A DNA stretch of 38,535 bases from Saprospiraceae bacterium (GTDB lineage: Bacteria; Bacteroidota; Bacteroidia; Chitinophagales; Saprospiraceae): positions 1 through 38,535 of the forward strand of contig JAHDBJ010000045.1 in NCBI GenBank assembly GCA_020630435.1, given 5' to 3'. Under the pieces are notes generated by a model. The model was not told the origin of the DNA. It was given only the letters and a program-made list of their open reading frames with translations, and ran no database searches. The position numbers were made by a program, and so were the translations under genes. The first letter of the stretch is position 1; every line of letters begins with the position of its first letter. Shown here in pieces: positions 8,448 to 15,449 of the stretch.

Positions 8448-8480
8448 TTCAATGAGGAGGTCAATCAAAAATAATATAAG

Positions 8481-8714
8481 ATGTTAAATATAAAAGATTT
8501 TGAAAAAGTACAACTCGGTTCGGCTTCTAAAGTTTTTGGAGGTCGACCAGATGGTGATCCCAATGTAACATCTGGGGGGAGTGAGAGTGATTTTAGTCCC
8601 AATGCAATTTACGGAGGTTGGACAAGGACTTGGTCATCTGATTATAATGGAGTGAATGGCTTAGAATATTGTGATGAAGAGATATTTTATCTTAATCCAA
8701 ACCCGGCATTTTGA
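8481..8714 (+). CDS. Graspetide-type precursor peptide 3
   Basis: A 77-residue peptide with leader MLNIKDFEKVQLGSASKVF, GG at 20-21, then RPDGDPNVTSGG. A 20-residue Ser/Gly/aromatic-containing linker follows Thr30, then WSSDYNGVNGLEYCDEE (51-67) and a tail rich in Asn/Pro. Spacing of 62 bases from precursor 2 and 48 to precursor 4 supports a single transcript. It is the best match to the family consensus except for Ser in place of Pro after NVT. Confidence 0.85.
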   Translation: MLNIKDFEKVQLGSASKVFGGRPDGDPNVTSGGSESDFSPNAIYGGWTRTWSSDYNGVNGLEYCDEEIFYLNPNPAF

Positions 8715-8762
8715 TTCGATCTCACCCTTTTTAATGAATAGCTCAATTAAAAATACTACAAT

Positions 8763-8999
8763 ATGTTAAAATTGAAAGATTTTAAAAAATTAAAACTCGA
8801 ATCTACTTTTAAGATTTCTGGAGGTCGACCAGATGGAGATATAAATGTAACACCTGGAGGAAGAGATCTTAGTAATTTAGATCCTTTAGAGGGGGCTGGA
8901 TATATAAGGAGTTGGTCCTCTGATTATAAAGGAGTGAATGGTTTAGAGTATTGTGATGAGATGTATGAATATCCTTTTGGTCCGTCCTTCATGGTTTAG
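8763..8999 (+). CDS. Graspetide-type precursor peptide 4
   Basis: A 78-residue peptide with leader MLKLKDFKKLKLESTFKIS, GG at 20-21, then RPDGDINVTPGG. A 20-residue linker follows Thr30, then WSSDYKGVNGLEYCDE (51-66) and an aromatic tail. Ile replaces the otherwise fixed Pro of DPNVT. The second motif is nearly identical to that of precursor 3, pointing to a recent duplication of this pair with divergence of linker and tail. Confidence 0.85.
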   Translation: MLKLKDFKKLKLESTFKISGGRPDGDINVTPGGRDLSNLDPLEGAGYIRSWSSDYKGVNGLEYCDEMYEYPFGPSFMV

Positions 9000-9078
9000 A
9001 TAAATCAAAGGCTAAAATATATTTAGGGCATTCTCCCAACCCTTTAAAAAAGGAGGTAAAATTTTAAAGTTCAATACT

Positions 9079-9312
9079 ATGTTAAGTTTAAAAGAATTTA
9101 AAAACGTGAAACTGGAGTCTGCTTCCTTGATTTTTGGTGGCCGACCAGAAGATGATCCAAATGTAACAGGATCTTGTTATAAGGTCGTCAACTCTCATAA
9201 TCTTGGAGGAGGAGTTACGTGTTATGATTTAGAAGTTTGGAATTCGGATTACATGGGTGTAAATGGCTTAGAGCCTTGTGGTGAGTCAACGCTAGTATTT
9301 GGAGTGTGCTAA
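9079..9312 (+). CDS. Graspetide-type precursor peptide 5 (cysteine-containing variant)
   Basis: A 77-residue peptide with leader MLSLKEFKNVKLESASLIF, GG at 20-21, then RPEDDPNVT. The following PGG is replaced by GSC. A 23-residue linker holding two Cys precedes WNSDYMGVNGLEPCG (54-68), and the protein ends in Cys77. With four cysteines, against one in each sibling, it may carry disulfides or another modification in addition to esters. It is the last precursor before the hairpin that separates precursors from maturases. Confidence 0.85.
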   Translation: MLSLKEFKNVKLESASLIFGGRPEDDPNVTGSCYKVVNSHNLGGGVTCYDLEVWNSDYMGVNGLEPCGESTLVFGVC

Positions 9313-9346
9313 TAGCGTTAGGTCTAATTTTTAGAAAAAATCAAAA

Positions 9347-9395
9347 GAAGTTGTTCAAAAATAACTCATTTTCTGAGCGTTTATTGAACAACTTC
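9347..9395 (+). repeat. Minimal copy of the GAAGTTGTTCAA inverted-repeat element; likely attenuator hairpin
   Basis: GAAGTTGTTCAA (9347-9358) and TTGAACAACTTC (9384-9395) form a perfect 12-bp stem, extended inward by AACTCA/TGAG-c-GTT pairing. These ends are identical to those of the longer elements at 20544, 22965 and 26983. Here the element is almost only its two ends. Lying between precursor 5 and the ATP-grasp gene in the same operon, the RNA hairpin could partly terminate transcription or block exonucleases, giving more precursor than maturase. Confidence 0.65.
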
Positions 9396-9450
9396 ATTTT
9401 ATCTCAACAATAAATCAAAAAGCATATAGATACGCTTCTAACCTTCAATT

Positions 9451-10398
9451 ATGCCTTCTAATTCCATAGTTTTCGTCACAAATGAAAAAGATCAATTAAG
9501 TTCTAGAGTTTTAGACTGGCTTAATTATTATGATCATCCTTTTTTTCGATTGAATACGGATACAATAAGCTCCAATCTGAACTTTAAACTATCGGATGAT
9601 GCCATTATGCTTTTTATTGAATTGGAGGAAGAGTCGTTCTGTTTTGACATTGAGGCGAATTCTTTTTTCTTTCATCATGCAAGTTTACCATTTAAGCCCC
9701 CATTTAATGGAACGTATTTCCAAAACGAAGCAAATAATTTAAGGTTTTCTATTGCTCAAATGATTTTTGATCAAAATAATATTGGAGCGCTTCCCGAAGA
9801 ACAGAATTTTAAACTCTATAACCTTTTTATTGCAAGAGAAGTTGGTTTGAAAATCCCTTCTACGTTAATTGGTAGCAAACCGTTTCTTGAAAATCAAACA
9901 ATAAATAATGAAAATAAGTATATTTCAAAATCGATTACAAATGTTTTCAAATTGTTTTTTAACGATGGAGTCCTACTAGGACCTGGAACAGTAGAATTGA
10001 ATAAGGATTCTTTTCAACGAGAAAAAATAGCCTCATCTTTAGTCCAGAAAAAAATAGAAAAACAGTTTGAAATCCGAACAGTACTTTTTGATGGAGACTT
10101 TTATAGTTTAGCGATATTTAGTAATAATGCAACAGATTATAGAAATTTATATATCGATTCGAAGCCTAGAAATATTCCTTTTAAACTTCCAGAAGAGATT
10201 GAAGAAAAACTCTTAAAAGTAGCCCTAAAATTAAAATTACAGTTTTGTTCCTTTGACCTTATTTATTCAGATAAACGAGAATATATTTTTATAGAAGTAA
10301 ATCCAGAAGGCGTCATTGACTGGGTCTCCTTTTATGGCAACTTCGGAATAGAAGAAAAAATCGCTAAAAAAATAATGGATGAAAAAAGAAGAGCTTAA
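9451..10398 (+). CDS. gwsG: ATP-grasp peptide maturase, grasp-with-spasm type
   Basis: A 315-residue RimK/MvdD-like ATP-grasp ligase. The N-terminal pre-ATP domain (IVFVTNEKDQLSSRVLDWL...FFRLNTD) resembles graspetide synthetases. The ATP-grasp core includes KYISKSIT (Lys160 region), VQKKIEKQFEIRTVLFDGDFYSLAIFS (200-224), FDLIYS (268-273) and the Mg-binding IEVNPEG (281-287). Known graspetide ligases of this type activate Asp/Glu side chains with ATP and join them to Ser/Thr or Lys; action on the five upstream peptides is inferred from context. It overlaps the next small gene by 20 bases. The GQF/GMV signature usual after VNP is replaced by GVIDWVS. Confidence 0.85.
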   Translation: MPSNSIVFVTNEKDQLSSRVLDWLNYYDHPFFRLNTDTISSNLNFKLSDDAIMLFIELEEESFCFDIEANSFFFHHASLPFKPPFNGTYFQNEANNLRFSIAQMIFDQNNIGALPEEQNFKLYNLFIAREVGLKIPSTLIGSKPFLENQTINNENKYISKSITNVFKLFFNDGVLLGPGTVELNKDSFQREKIASSLVQKKIEKQFEIRTVLFDGDFYSLAIFSNNATDYRNLYIDSKPRNIPFKLPEEIEEKLLKVALKLKLQFCSFDLIYSDKREYIFIEVNPEGVIDWVSFYGNFGIEEKIAKKIMDEKRRA

Positions 10399-10564
10399 AG
10401 CCTTAAAAATTGAAGGACCATTGCATTTTGAGCGCCTTAATTTTATTAAAACAAATAACCAAAAAAAGAAGGTTTATAGTGGACTCGCATATAGAAAAGC
10501 GATAAAGGGATATTCACAGATAAAGCATTTTTACAAACAATCTATCAGGTTAATCAATGACTAA
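10379..10564 (+). CDS. Small basic protein between gwsG and gwsS; N terminus resembles the precursor leader
   Basis: A 61-residue, Lys/Arg-rich protein that overlaps gwsG by 20 bases and gwsS by 8 bases, so it is almost certainly translated by coupling. I recognise no family. Its first residues, EELKALKIEGPLHF, line up with the precursor leaders (KDFKKVKLESASLIF), but there is no GG and neither core motif. It could be a leader mimic that occupies or bridges the maturases' recognition site, or a highly divergent precursor. Both ideas are inference. It has no signal peptide or membrane segment. Confidence 0.65.
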   Translation: MKKEELKALKIEGPLHFERLNFIKTNNQKKKVYSGLAYRKAIKGYSQIKHFYKQSIRLIND

Positions 10565-11624
10565 AACGAATACGTATTTTCACCTTTTTTCTTCTATTAA
10601 AATAGTACATGGGTACAGTCAGTCGATTCTTGTAGATGTACACAGGCGACAATACTTAGCAGTAGGAAAAAGTATAGCTACAGCACTTGAAAAAATTGAT
10701 GGCTTACCATTGGAAGTGATTCAAAAGAGTAATTTATTGGCTGAGCCAAATAGTATTCTCAATCATCTCGTTGAGCATGAAATTGGTTTTTTTAGCGATC
10801 TTGATGCTTCCTTTTTTCCGAAGATCGACGAAGTATTTTATTATCCTCATAAGATTACAAATATCGTTTGGGCCTGTTTAGATTTTAATACATTTGATTT
10901 AGAGAAGATATTTAAAAATAATGCAGAATTTTTCACGAATAATGCTACGTTTTTATTTTTTAAAACAATAGATAAACGTGAATTACTTAAACTGCTAAAA
11001 TTAATAGAACTACAGCTTTCAAATCTAATATCCTATTCGATATACATAGCTGAAATAGATGTATCTCTAAGGAATTTAGAATCTATTATAGAGCAATATC
11101 CTAGACTTTCTGAACTTGTAATTTTTAATTCAGATAAACAGGCGGATTTATCAAAACATCAAAAGATAGTTTTTTCAAAACAAAAACTCACAAATTTCAA
11201 AGCCTGCGGAATTGTTAAAAAAACAGATTTTAATAAATCGCTTTTACATTTTACTGAGTCCCTAGACCACAATACTTGTCTTAACCGTAAAATCTCTGTA
11301 GATGTACATGGGAATATTAAAAACTGTCCTTCTATGGTAGAACAGTATGGGAATATAAAAGATACAACATTAAGAGAGGCATTAAGGCATCCTGATTTCA
11401 AGAAATATTGGAGTATTACGAAAGAGCAAGTGAGTATATGTAAGGACTGTGAATTTCGAAATATCTGTACCGATTGTCGTGCGTATTTAGAAGATCCAGA
11501 AGATATATACAGTAAGCCTTTAAAATGTGGATATAATCCATACACAGGCGAGTGGGGAGAGTGGAGTACCAATCCTCTTAAGCAAAAAGCAATTGATTAT
11601 TATGGGATGAGAACACTAGTTTGA
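10557..11624 (+). CDS. gwsS: SPASM-domain peptide maturase, grasp-with-spasm type
   Basis: A 355-residue protein whose C-terminal third is a SPASM iron-sulfur domain: Cys241...Gly252-x4-Cys257, then Cys295-x2-Cys298-x5-Cys304-x2-Cys307 and Cys324, ending GYNPYTGEWGEW. The N-terminal part, where a radical SAM enzyme would carry CxxxCxxC, has only an isolated Cys107. It therefore should not cleave S-adenosylmethionine and may act as a partner or precursor-binding subunit of the ligase, as is typical of this family. It is the last gene of the operon, followed by a strong terminator. Confidence 0.85.
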   Translation: MTKTNTYFHLFSSIKIVHGYSQSILVDVHRRQYLAVGKSIATALEKIDGLPLEVIQKSNLLAEPNSILNHLVEHEIGFFSDLDASFFPKIDEVFYYPHKITNIVWACLDFNTFDLEKIFKNNAEFFTNNATFLFFKTIDKRELLKLLKLIELQLSNLISYSIYIAEIDVSLRNLESIIEQYPRLSELVIFNSDKQADLSKHQKIVFSKQKLTNFKACGIVKKTDFNKSLLHFTESLDHNTCLNRKISVDVHGNIKNCPSMVEQYGNIKDTTLREALRHPDFKKYWSITKEQVSICKDCEFRNICTDCRAYLEDPEDIYSKPLKCGYNPYTGEWGEWSTNPLKQKAIDYYGMRTLV

Positions 11625-11684
11625 GGCTATTTTATAAGAACAATAAATGGTTATCAATTTATCCACATTACTATTTATCCTATG

Positions 11685-11715
11685 GCGGTTTCCCTATCTT
11701 GGGAAACCGCTTTTT
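11685..11715 (+). terminator. Rho-independent terminator of the RiPP operon
   Basis: GCGGTTTCCC-tatctt-GGGAAACCGC is a perfect 10-bp stem followed by TTTTT, 60 bases after the gwsS stop. The T-run is only on the plus-strand side, so it ends the gws transcript rather than the convergent receptor gene. Confidence 0.9.
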
Positions 11716-11739
11716 AGTCGTGAAAGCCAATAAAATAGC

Positions 11740-14466
11740 TTAACCTTCTATATCAACTTCCGAAGTTTTCTTTTTACCAATTTTATATTTCAATCCCAAC
11801 ATAAAATATTGTCCTAGTGTATTATACCGTTTTTCTAGGAGTGTATTCACCCCCGCAGTTCTTTGAAAGCCGATATTTTGATTCAACAGATCATAAGCAG
11901 AAAACGCTAATTCCCACTTACCGTTTAAAAATATTTTTTGAATACTTGCATTAAGAAGTACAAAGTCAGGCGCAGCAGCAAATTGTTCATTAGAGTATTT
12001 TTTATAATTAAAATCTGCTGAAAGAACCCAATCCTTACCCAAATAAACTTCAGAAGAAATAAAGTAATCAAGATTAAAGAAACGCTGATCAAAACTAGGG
12101 TTTATGCTAAAGCCTTGAGTTCGATAATTTAAGCCAATCCCTGTCTCCAAGAAAAAGTGTTCTTTATTGCGGTTTTCTAAGGTCATTTTCAACTGCCCTA
12201 TGTTCTCTGTTGTTTTTGTTGAACTATCGTTGAGGTAACTATCATAAGTAGACCACTGATAATGGACAAATAGTTTATAATTGATTTTTAACGGACGAAT
12301 AGGACTCGAAAAGCTGCTAGATAAGCTAACATCACCATAATAGCTTGAATTGACAGGACTAATTGTCTTAAATAGATCCTCTGAAAATGATGTCTTATAT
12401 GTGATACGATTTTTGGAAAAAGAACTGCTAAGCATTCCCCAAAAATTTACAAAATTAAACCTATCGAAATAAAAAAAAGTACTTTGTAAACGGTGGGTAT
12501 AGGAAGGTGTTAAATTTGGATTTCCGATGAATACCTCATTTGGGTTTAGATTGTTTTGCACAGGCATTAAATCGTTTAGATTTGGGGCAGCGACTTGAGT
12601 TGTATAACTAAGATCTAAATTTTTTAGCCCTCCAAATTCTTTTTTAATAGAAACAAAAGGCAGTAGATGTCTATAGGTTTTTCCGATTTCATTTTCGTTA
12701 TTTACGACTCCTTCTAATCGACTCAATTGCCCCTTAAACCCAGCCTTTATTTTGAACATTTTGCGGACTCTATTTATTTGCAATCCTATCTGTTGATAAT
12801 GAAAGTTTTTGTAAAAATCACGACTTAGATCCTCGTTTAATACATGTTGTTTTTCGACAATTTCATAGAAATTTTTCTGCGGTTTTTCCTTTTCTTGTAA
12901 ATGTTTAAAGTGGATGCCCAAATACAGCTTTTTTCGTAAAGGTTCAGTATAATTACTATGGAAAGATATTTGAGATTGTTTATTATTAAGTGTTTGATTT
13001 TGAGAAGTTATAGCAGTTGATGGATTAATCTGGTTCTGGTTATTCAGCCAATCATCGTTACGACGATCCGCAAATTGATACGCTGCACTATTGATCCAAT
13101 TTCTACCTTTTTTATTGAATTTTTGTTGATAAGAAAATTGAGATTTTGCTTGATGGTTTAGTAAATTTGAGTTTAAGTTCCCTAAAGTATTTCCTAGTAG
13201 GGTAGAAGATTGAAAATATTCTTCAAACGAATTTTGATTCACCTCTTGTTGCTCAAAGTTTAGATGATTTTTCCAAATAAACTTAGTGAATGGATTAGGT
13301 GTATAAACAAATTTGATGTTGGCTTGTTGATTAGAATCTTTAATTAACTGATTTAGGGTTTGTGTTGTCTCAAAAATCGTAGTATTGGTGAAATTTTGAC
13401 TGGAAGTCTGTTGATGCAAATCATTTTCTATAGTTTTAAACAAAAAATGACTGTTTAATTTTAAGTTGTCGCTAAAGTCATAGTTGAAATTTAATCCTGA
13501 AACGAATGCTTTATTTTCCCCTTCATTACGGAGGCCAAATTGGTTATTCGTCAGTTTTATCATATTATTCCCTCCAGATACCATATTCCCTATCCCCCCC
13601 GCAAATTGTATACGATCTTGCAAAGAGAATATTTGTTCATTTAAATTATTACTAGAAAGAATTAAGGATAACTGTAATTGAGGGGCGAAACGGAAATAAT
13701 TGAGTTTGCTTTTATACCTTTCATTTGTTCCAAGATTAGCAGCAATATTTCCAAATCCGCCTTTTTTATGCCCATCTTTGAGCTTAAGGTTAATGGTTTT
13801 TTCTTTTTCACCATCATCAATACCTGTAAATTCTGCAAGCGCTGATTTTTTATCATATACTTCTACTTTATCGACAGCTTCTGCATCTAGATTTTTAGTT
13901 GCTATTCTATGATCCTTTCCAAAAAATGATTTCCCATCAACATATACGTTTTCTACTTTTTTACCCTGTGCTCTAATGCTCCCATCTCGTTCCACTTCTA
14001 CACCAGGTAAGCGTTTGAGCAAATCCTCAACCGTCGCATTTGGTTTGGTCTTGAAAGCAGAAGCATTATAGGTAACTGTATCTCCTTGAACACCCATCGG
14101 AATATGTTCTGCCTTAATGGTGACTTCCTGTAGGACTTCACTAGATTCATGTAGTACAATGGGGGCTACTTTTATACTAGCAACCGTCCAATCAATGTCA
14201 AGAGCTTGACTGTAATTTTGATAACCAACATAACTGACTTGCAAAATACTTTTTACAGAGTCCTTTAGAAATAATTTAAATTGACCATTCCTATCAGAAA
14301 TACTAAACGTCACCATCGTAGAATCAATGGCATTTACTAGAACTACGGTAGCTCCTTCTAGATCTTGATTATCATGGTTTAAGATAGTGCCTTGAAGTGT
14401 ATATTGAGCCTGAAGATTTATAAGCAATAAGATACTGCTACCCAAGATGAGCATTAATTTTTTCAT
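11740..14466 (-). CDS. TonB-dependent receptor-like outer-membrane beta-barrel protein
   Basis: A 908-residue protein from the ATG at 14466, chosen because MKKLMLILGSSILLL is a clear signal peptide; the longer frame to 14499 would start inside a hairpin. Domains in order: signal peptide; carboxypeptidase-regulatory-like beta-sandwich (about 20-100); plug-like domain (about 110-220, with VEDLLKRLPGVEVERDGSI and NVYVDGKSFFGKD); then a large barrel of the outer-membrane beta-barrel family 3 type. It is the second gene of an operon after a GLPGLI protein, a frequent pairing in the phylum. The ligand is unknown. Its position beside the RiPP cluster allows a role in peptide uptake or release, but nothing in the sequence proves it. 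Confidence 0.85.
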   Translation of the reverse strand: MKKLMLILGSSILLLINLQAQYTLQGTILNHDNQDLEGATVVLVNAIDSTMVTFSISDRNGQFKLFLKDSVKSILQVSYVGYQNYSQALDIDWTVASIKVAPIVLHESSEVLQEVTIKAEHIPMGVQGDTVTYNASAFKTKPNATVEDLLKRLPGVEVERDGSIRAQGKKVENVYVDGKSFFGKDHRIATKNLDAEAVDKVEVYDKKSALAEFTGIDDGEKEKTINLKLKDGHKKGGFGNIAANLGTNERYKSKLNYFRFAPQLQLSLILSSNNLNEQIFSLQDRIQFAGGIGNMVSGGNNMIKLTNNQFGLRNEGENKAFVSGLNFNYDFSDNLKLNSHFLFKTIENDLHQQTSSQNFTNTTIFETTQTLNQLIKDSNQQANIKFVYTPNPFTKFIWKNHLNFEQQEVNQNSFEEYFQSSTLLGNTLGNLNSNLLNHQAKSQFSYQQKFNKKGRNWINSAAYQFADRRNDDWLNNQNQINPSTAITSQNQTLNNKQSQISFHSNYTEPLRKKLYLGIHFKHLQEKEKPQKNFYEIVEKQHVLNEDLSRDFYKNFHYQQIGLQINRVRKMFKIKAGFKGQLSRLEGVVNNENEIGKTYRHLLPFVSIKKEFGGLKNLDLSYTTQVAAPNLNDLMPVQNNLNPNEVFIGNPNLTPSYTHRLQSTFFYFDRFNFVNFWGMLSSSFSKNRITYKTSFSEDLFKTISPVNSSYYGDVSLSSSFSSPIRPLKINYKLFVHYQWSTYDSYLNDSSTKTTENIGQLKMTLENRNKEHFFLETGIGLNYRTQGFSINPSFDQRFFNLDYFISSEVYLGKDWVLSADFNYKKYSNEQFAAAPDFVLLNASIQKIFLNGKWELAFSAYDLLNQNIGFQRTAGVNTLLEKRYNTLGQYFMLGLKYKIGKKKTSEVDIEG

Positions 14467-14491
14467 GGTATTCTTATTTTTAGTTGAGGAG

Positions 14492-14519
14492 GCAGCCAAT
14501 AAGAATTGTTATTGGCTGC
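14492..14519 (-). promoter_or_regulatory. Intercistronic hairpin between GLPGLI and receptor genes
   Basis: GCAGCCAATA and its exact complement TATTGGCTGC enclose eight bases in the 67-base gap of the operon. No T-run follows on the minus strand, so it is more likely an mRNA stability or processing element than a full terminator. Confidence 0.5.
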
Positions 14520-14533
14520 TTAATGTGTGGGGC

Positions 14534-15286
14534 TTAATGTATTTTTATATGTTGCACATTTTTTCCACTATATTGTTGCATTAGCTCTTTTTTCTTTTTC
14601 TCTTTAATGATTTCATATTCCTCAGGGCTTACTTTTTTTCCCTCATCAGGAATAGTAATGGTATTTTTTTCTAGTTCGCCTAGCTTTACGTTAGTAGCTT
14701 TGTATTCTAGTTTACCATCATTTATCGAAAGCATTAAAATCGCTCCAGGAAGACCTTGATATTGACTTGGGCCAACAGCATTTGGAATTTGGCTAGTAAA
14801 CCAAGCCACTATATTTTCGTCGCCTTCTTCTAAGGTCGCTTTCTGACATATATAACCTAAGTATTTTATTTTTTCATTCGTGATTTTCCATTTGAGCGTA
14901 GGAAACTTGGCATTGACTAAGAATGCTTTGCCCATAAAGTCTTTTTGATGTATATAGTGACGAGCTGTATTATTTTTATATAAAATATCTTTAATACTAG
15001 AATTAGCAACCATAATTTTGATTTGCCCTTCTTCATTTTCATTATAATCATCGAGTTGGGCTTCTGTTCCTTCTGTTTCACTAAATATAGACTGATTCGT
15101 ATCAAAAATTAATGTTTTCATACTACTTCTAGATTTAGGAAGTTTATCTAAAATTGATGGATCAATTCCATCAATCTGAATATTCATCTGAGCAACTTCT
15201 TTATAGATAATCTTTCCCGATTGCTGGGCAATAAGCGATAAATTGACCAATATAATTGTGACTAATAATGCGATTAACTTTTCCAT
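14534..15286 (-). CDS. GLPGLI family periplasmic/secreted protein
   Basis: A 250-residue protein with a signal peptide (about 1-20, ending IAQQ) and the family hallmark GPSQYQGLPGAILML near residue 175, a form of the GLPGLI motif. The preceding YICQKATLE and VAWFTSQIP blocks also fit the family. The molecular role of GLPGLI proteins is unknown; they are often encoded with TonB-dependent-receptor-like barrels, as here. It is the first gene of the operon with the receptor and is divergent from the two-component system. Confidence 0.88.
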   Translation of the reverse strand: MEKLIALLVTIILVNLSLIAQQSGKIIYKEVAQMNIQIDGIDPSILDKLPKSRSSMKTLIFDTNQSIFSETEGTEAQLDDYNENEEGQIKIMVANSSIKDILYKNNTARHYIHQKDFMGKAFLVNAKFPTLKWKITNEKIKYLGYICQKATLEEGDENIVAWFTSQIPNAVGPSQYQGLPGAILMLSINDGKLEYKATNVKLGELEKNTITIPDEGKKVSPEEYEIIKEKKKKELMQQYSGKNVQHIKIH

Positions 15287-15343
15287 TTTTGTGTTTTTAT
15301 TTTTTTAAAAAATTAGACTTTTAGCTTTTTTCAAAGCACAATA

Positions 15344-15397
15344 CAAATCTAAGCGAGATTTAACTTACACTAAGTTAATCAACCTATATCTTAGGTT
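15344..15397. promoter_or_regulatory. Divergent control region: tandem palindromes plus -7 element for the GLPGLI operon
   Basis: TTAACTT-acact-AAGTTAA (15360-15378) is followed by AACCTA-tatct-TAGGTT (15381-15397), with centres 20 bases apart, about two helical turns. Read on the minus strand, a -7 box TAGATTTG lies at 15351-15344, with no TTTG at the usual -33 spacing; the palindromes occupy that place. This is the geometry of an activator-dependent promoter. The obvious candidate is the response regulator at 16649. A further GGTTAAT copy follows at about 15403-15410 toward the kinase gene. Confidence 0.55.
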
Positions 15398-15449
15398 AAT
15401 TAAGGTTAATAGGCTTTCAATTCCATTCGAATAATCTTAAATTTAGGGT

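Noticed and set aside
7964-9312. Regularly spaced similar units that could suggest a CRISPR array or tandem satellite
   Set aside because: The units are full coding genes of 213-237 bases with codon-level conservation of protein motifs and variable gaps, so they are duplicated precursor genes.
11159-11572. Minus-strand ORF of 137 codons opposite gwsS
   Set aside because: It lies wholly antisense to the SPASM domain with its conserved cysteines and shows no plausible protein features.
11685-11715. Bidirectional terminator serving also the receptor gene
   Set aside because: No T-run follows the stem on the minus strand.
14467-14499. Extended N terminus of the receptor starting at 14499
   Set aside because: The extra residues precede a perfect signal peptide and the start would sit in a strong hairpin; the ATG at 14466 is better.
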